DNA of 22,442 nt from CAYGAW01 sp964347945 (GTDB lineage Bacteria; Chloroflexota; Anaerolineae; UBA7937; B3-Chlor). Position numbers and translations under genes: made by a program. The stretch lies in NCBI GenBank assembly GCA_964347945.1, contig CAYGAW010000185.1:1-22442 (forward strand), given 5' to 3'. Of this stretch, positions 21,766 through 22,442 are shown one piece after another; position 1 is the stretch's first letter; every line of letters begins with the position of its first letter. The notes under the pieces were generated by a model, which saw only the letters and a program-made list of their open reading frames with translations, was not told the DNA's origin and did not search any database.

Positions 21766-22442
21766 ATGAACGTGCTCATGGTTTCCAAGGCCTGTGTTAG
21801 GGGCAGCTACCAGAAGAAACTGGAGGAGTTGGCCAGGTTCGAAGATGTCCAGTTGACGGTCATCGTGCCCCCCTACTGGCAAGAGAAGGGTCACAAGCTG
21901 CACTTGGAGCGGAGCCACACCACTGGTTATGACCTCCTGGTGGAGAGAATGGCCCTCAATGGCCACTTTCACCTCCACTTCTACCCCGACCTGGCCGCTC
22001 ACGTGCGAGCCTTGCGGCCTGACATCGTCCACATCGACGAGGAACCCTACAACCTGGCTACCTTCCTCGCCATGCGCCTGGCTGTCGGCGCGGGCGCCAA
22101 AGCACTCTTCTTCACCTGGCAGAACCTCCTGCGACGGTATCCCTTTCCCTTCAGTTGGATGGAGAGATACAACTATAGGCACGCATCGCACGCCATCGTG
22201 GGGAACCGAGAGGGTGTGGACGTGCTGCGCGGCAAGGGCTATCAAGGCCCTGTGACAGTCATCCCCCAATTCGGCGTCGATCCTGACATTTACAGACCTT
22301 CTCCCAGTGACCGGAAAGATCATTCCCGCTTTCGAATCGGCTACGTCGGACGACTGGTGGAGGAGAAAGGGGTGGACATCCTCCTGCGGGCGGTAGCACG
22401 CCTTGAGGGCCGGTGGGCGCTCTCCATTCTGGGTGACGGGCC
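21766..22442 (+). CDS. GT4-type glycosyltransferase, cut by the right edge
   Basis: An open frame of 225 codons reaches the window end. It begins MNVLMVSKACVRG and shows the GT-B pattern: ALRPDIVHIDEEPYNLAT in the N-terminal domain, AIVGNREGVDVLRGKG and VIPQFGVDPDIYRP at the domain junction, and RIGYVGRLVEEKGVDILL (~188-205) opening the donor domain. The final E-x7-E region lies beyond the edge. It starts 17 bases after the preceding GT4 gene and is clearly in the same operon. SD is weak. The substrate is unknown; it probably adds the next sugar after the preceding enzyme. Confidence 0.9.
   Translation, partial: MNVLMVSKACVRGSYQKKLEELARFEDVQLTVIVPPYWQEKGHKLHLERSHTTGYDLLVERMALNGHFHLHFYPDLAAHVRALRPDIVHIDEEPYNLATFLAMRLAVGAGAKALFFTWQNLLRRYPFPFSWMERYNYRHASHAIVGNREGVDVLRGKGYQGPVTVIPQFGVDPDIYRPSPSDRKDHSRFRIGYVGRLVEEKGVDILLRAVARLEGRWALSILGDG

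Noticed and set aside
21721..22323. 200-aa minus-strand reading frame
   Set aside because: It is antisense to the GT4 gene at the right edge, which has clear GT-B motifs.

Overview
This is a bacterial chromosome segment, moderately GC-rich, with clear sigma70-type promoters and Shine-Dalgarno (SD) sites. No insertion sequence, tRNA, rRNA, CRISPR array or phage gene was seen. The combination of very large GT-C membrane proteins carrying C-terminal beta-rich modules, a membrane spermidine-synthase-like protein, a cytoplasmic-looking molybdopterin oxidoreductase and radical SAM/iron-sulfur genes suggests an anaerobic or facultative member of the Chloroflexota (Anaerolineae or Dehalococcoidia-like). 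That placement is an inference from architecture, not from a marker-gene search.

Region 1 (1-10237, minus strand) holds four long membrane-protein genes in a row: a GT-C-fold glycosyltransferase with three C-terminal beta modules (965 aa), a second one with two modules (815 aa, probably starting at a TTG codon), a membrane-embedded spermidine-synthase-like SAM protein (790 aa), and a PTPS-related/YfhO-like membrane protein cut by the left edge. Three of the four share the same C-terminal module, about 130 residues long, with six copies visible. The two GT-C genes have TATAAT boxes placed so that their transcripts should be leaderless or nearly so. One of these transcripts would begin exactly at the ATG of an 11-codon ORF whose stop overlaps the TTG start.

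Region 2 (10238-13303) opens with divergent promoters. rplI (ribosomal protein bL9) and a small four-cysteine protein form a plus-strand operon that ends at a textbook terminator. Two minus-strand genes follow: a radical SAM enzyme with an extra N-terminal zinc-ribbon-like region, and a small cysteine-rich protein driven by a near-consensus promoter through an approximately 210-nt leader containing a hairpin.

Region 3 (13304-18407) is a two-gene minus-strand operon for a DMSO-reductase-family molybdenum enzyme and its four-cluster ferredoxin subunit. It has no Tat signal and no visible membrane anchor. Back-to-back promoters separate it from a plus-strand GH2 beta-mannosidase-like enzyme.

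Region 4 (18408-22442, plus strand) contains galE, a ChlI-type AAA+ ATPase with a four-cysteine insertion, and two GT4 glycosyltransferases, the last cut by the right edge. Together with the GT-C proteins and the GH2 enzyme, this points to surface glycan or glycolipid assembly and sugar supply as the main theme. No polymer export or ligase gene is visible, so the product cannot be named.
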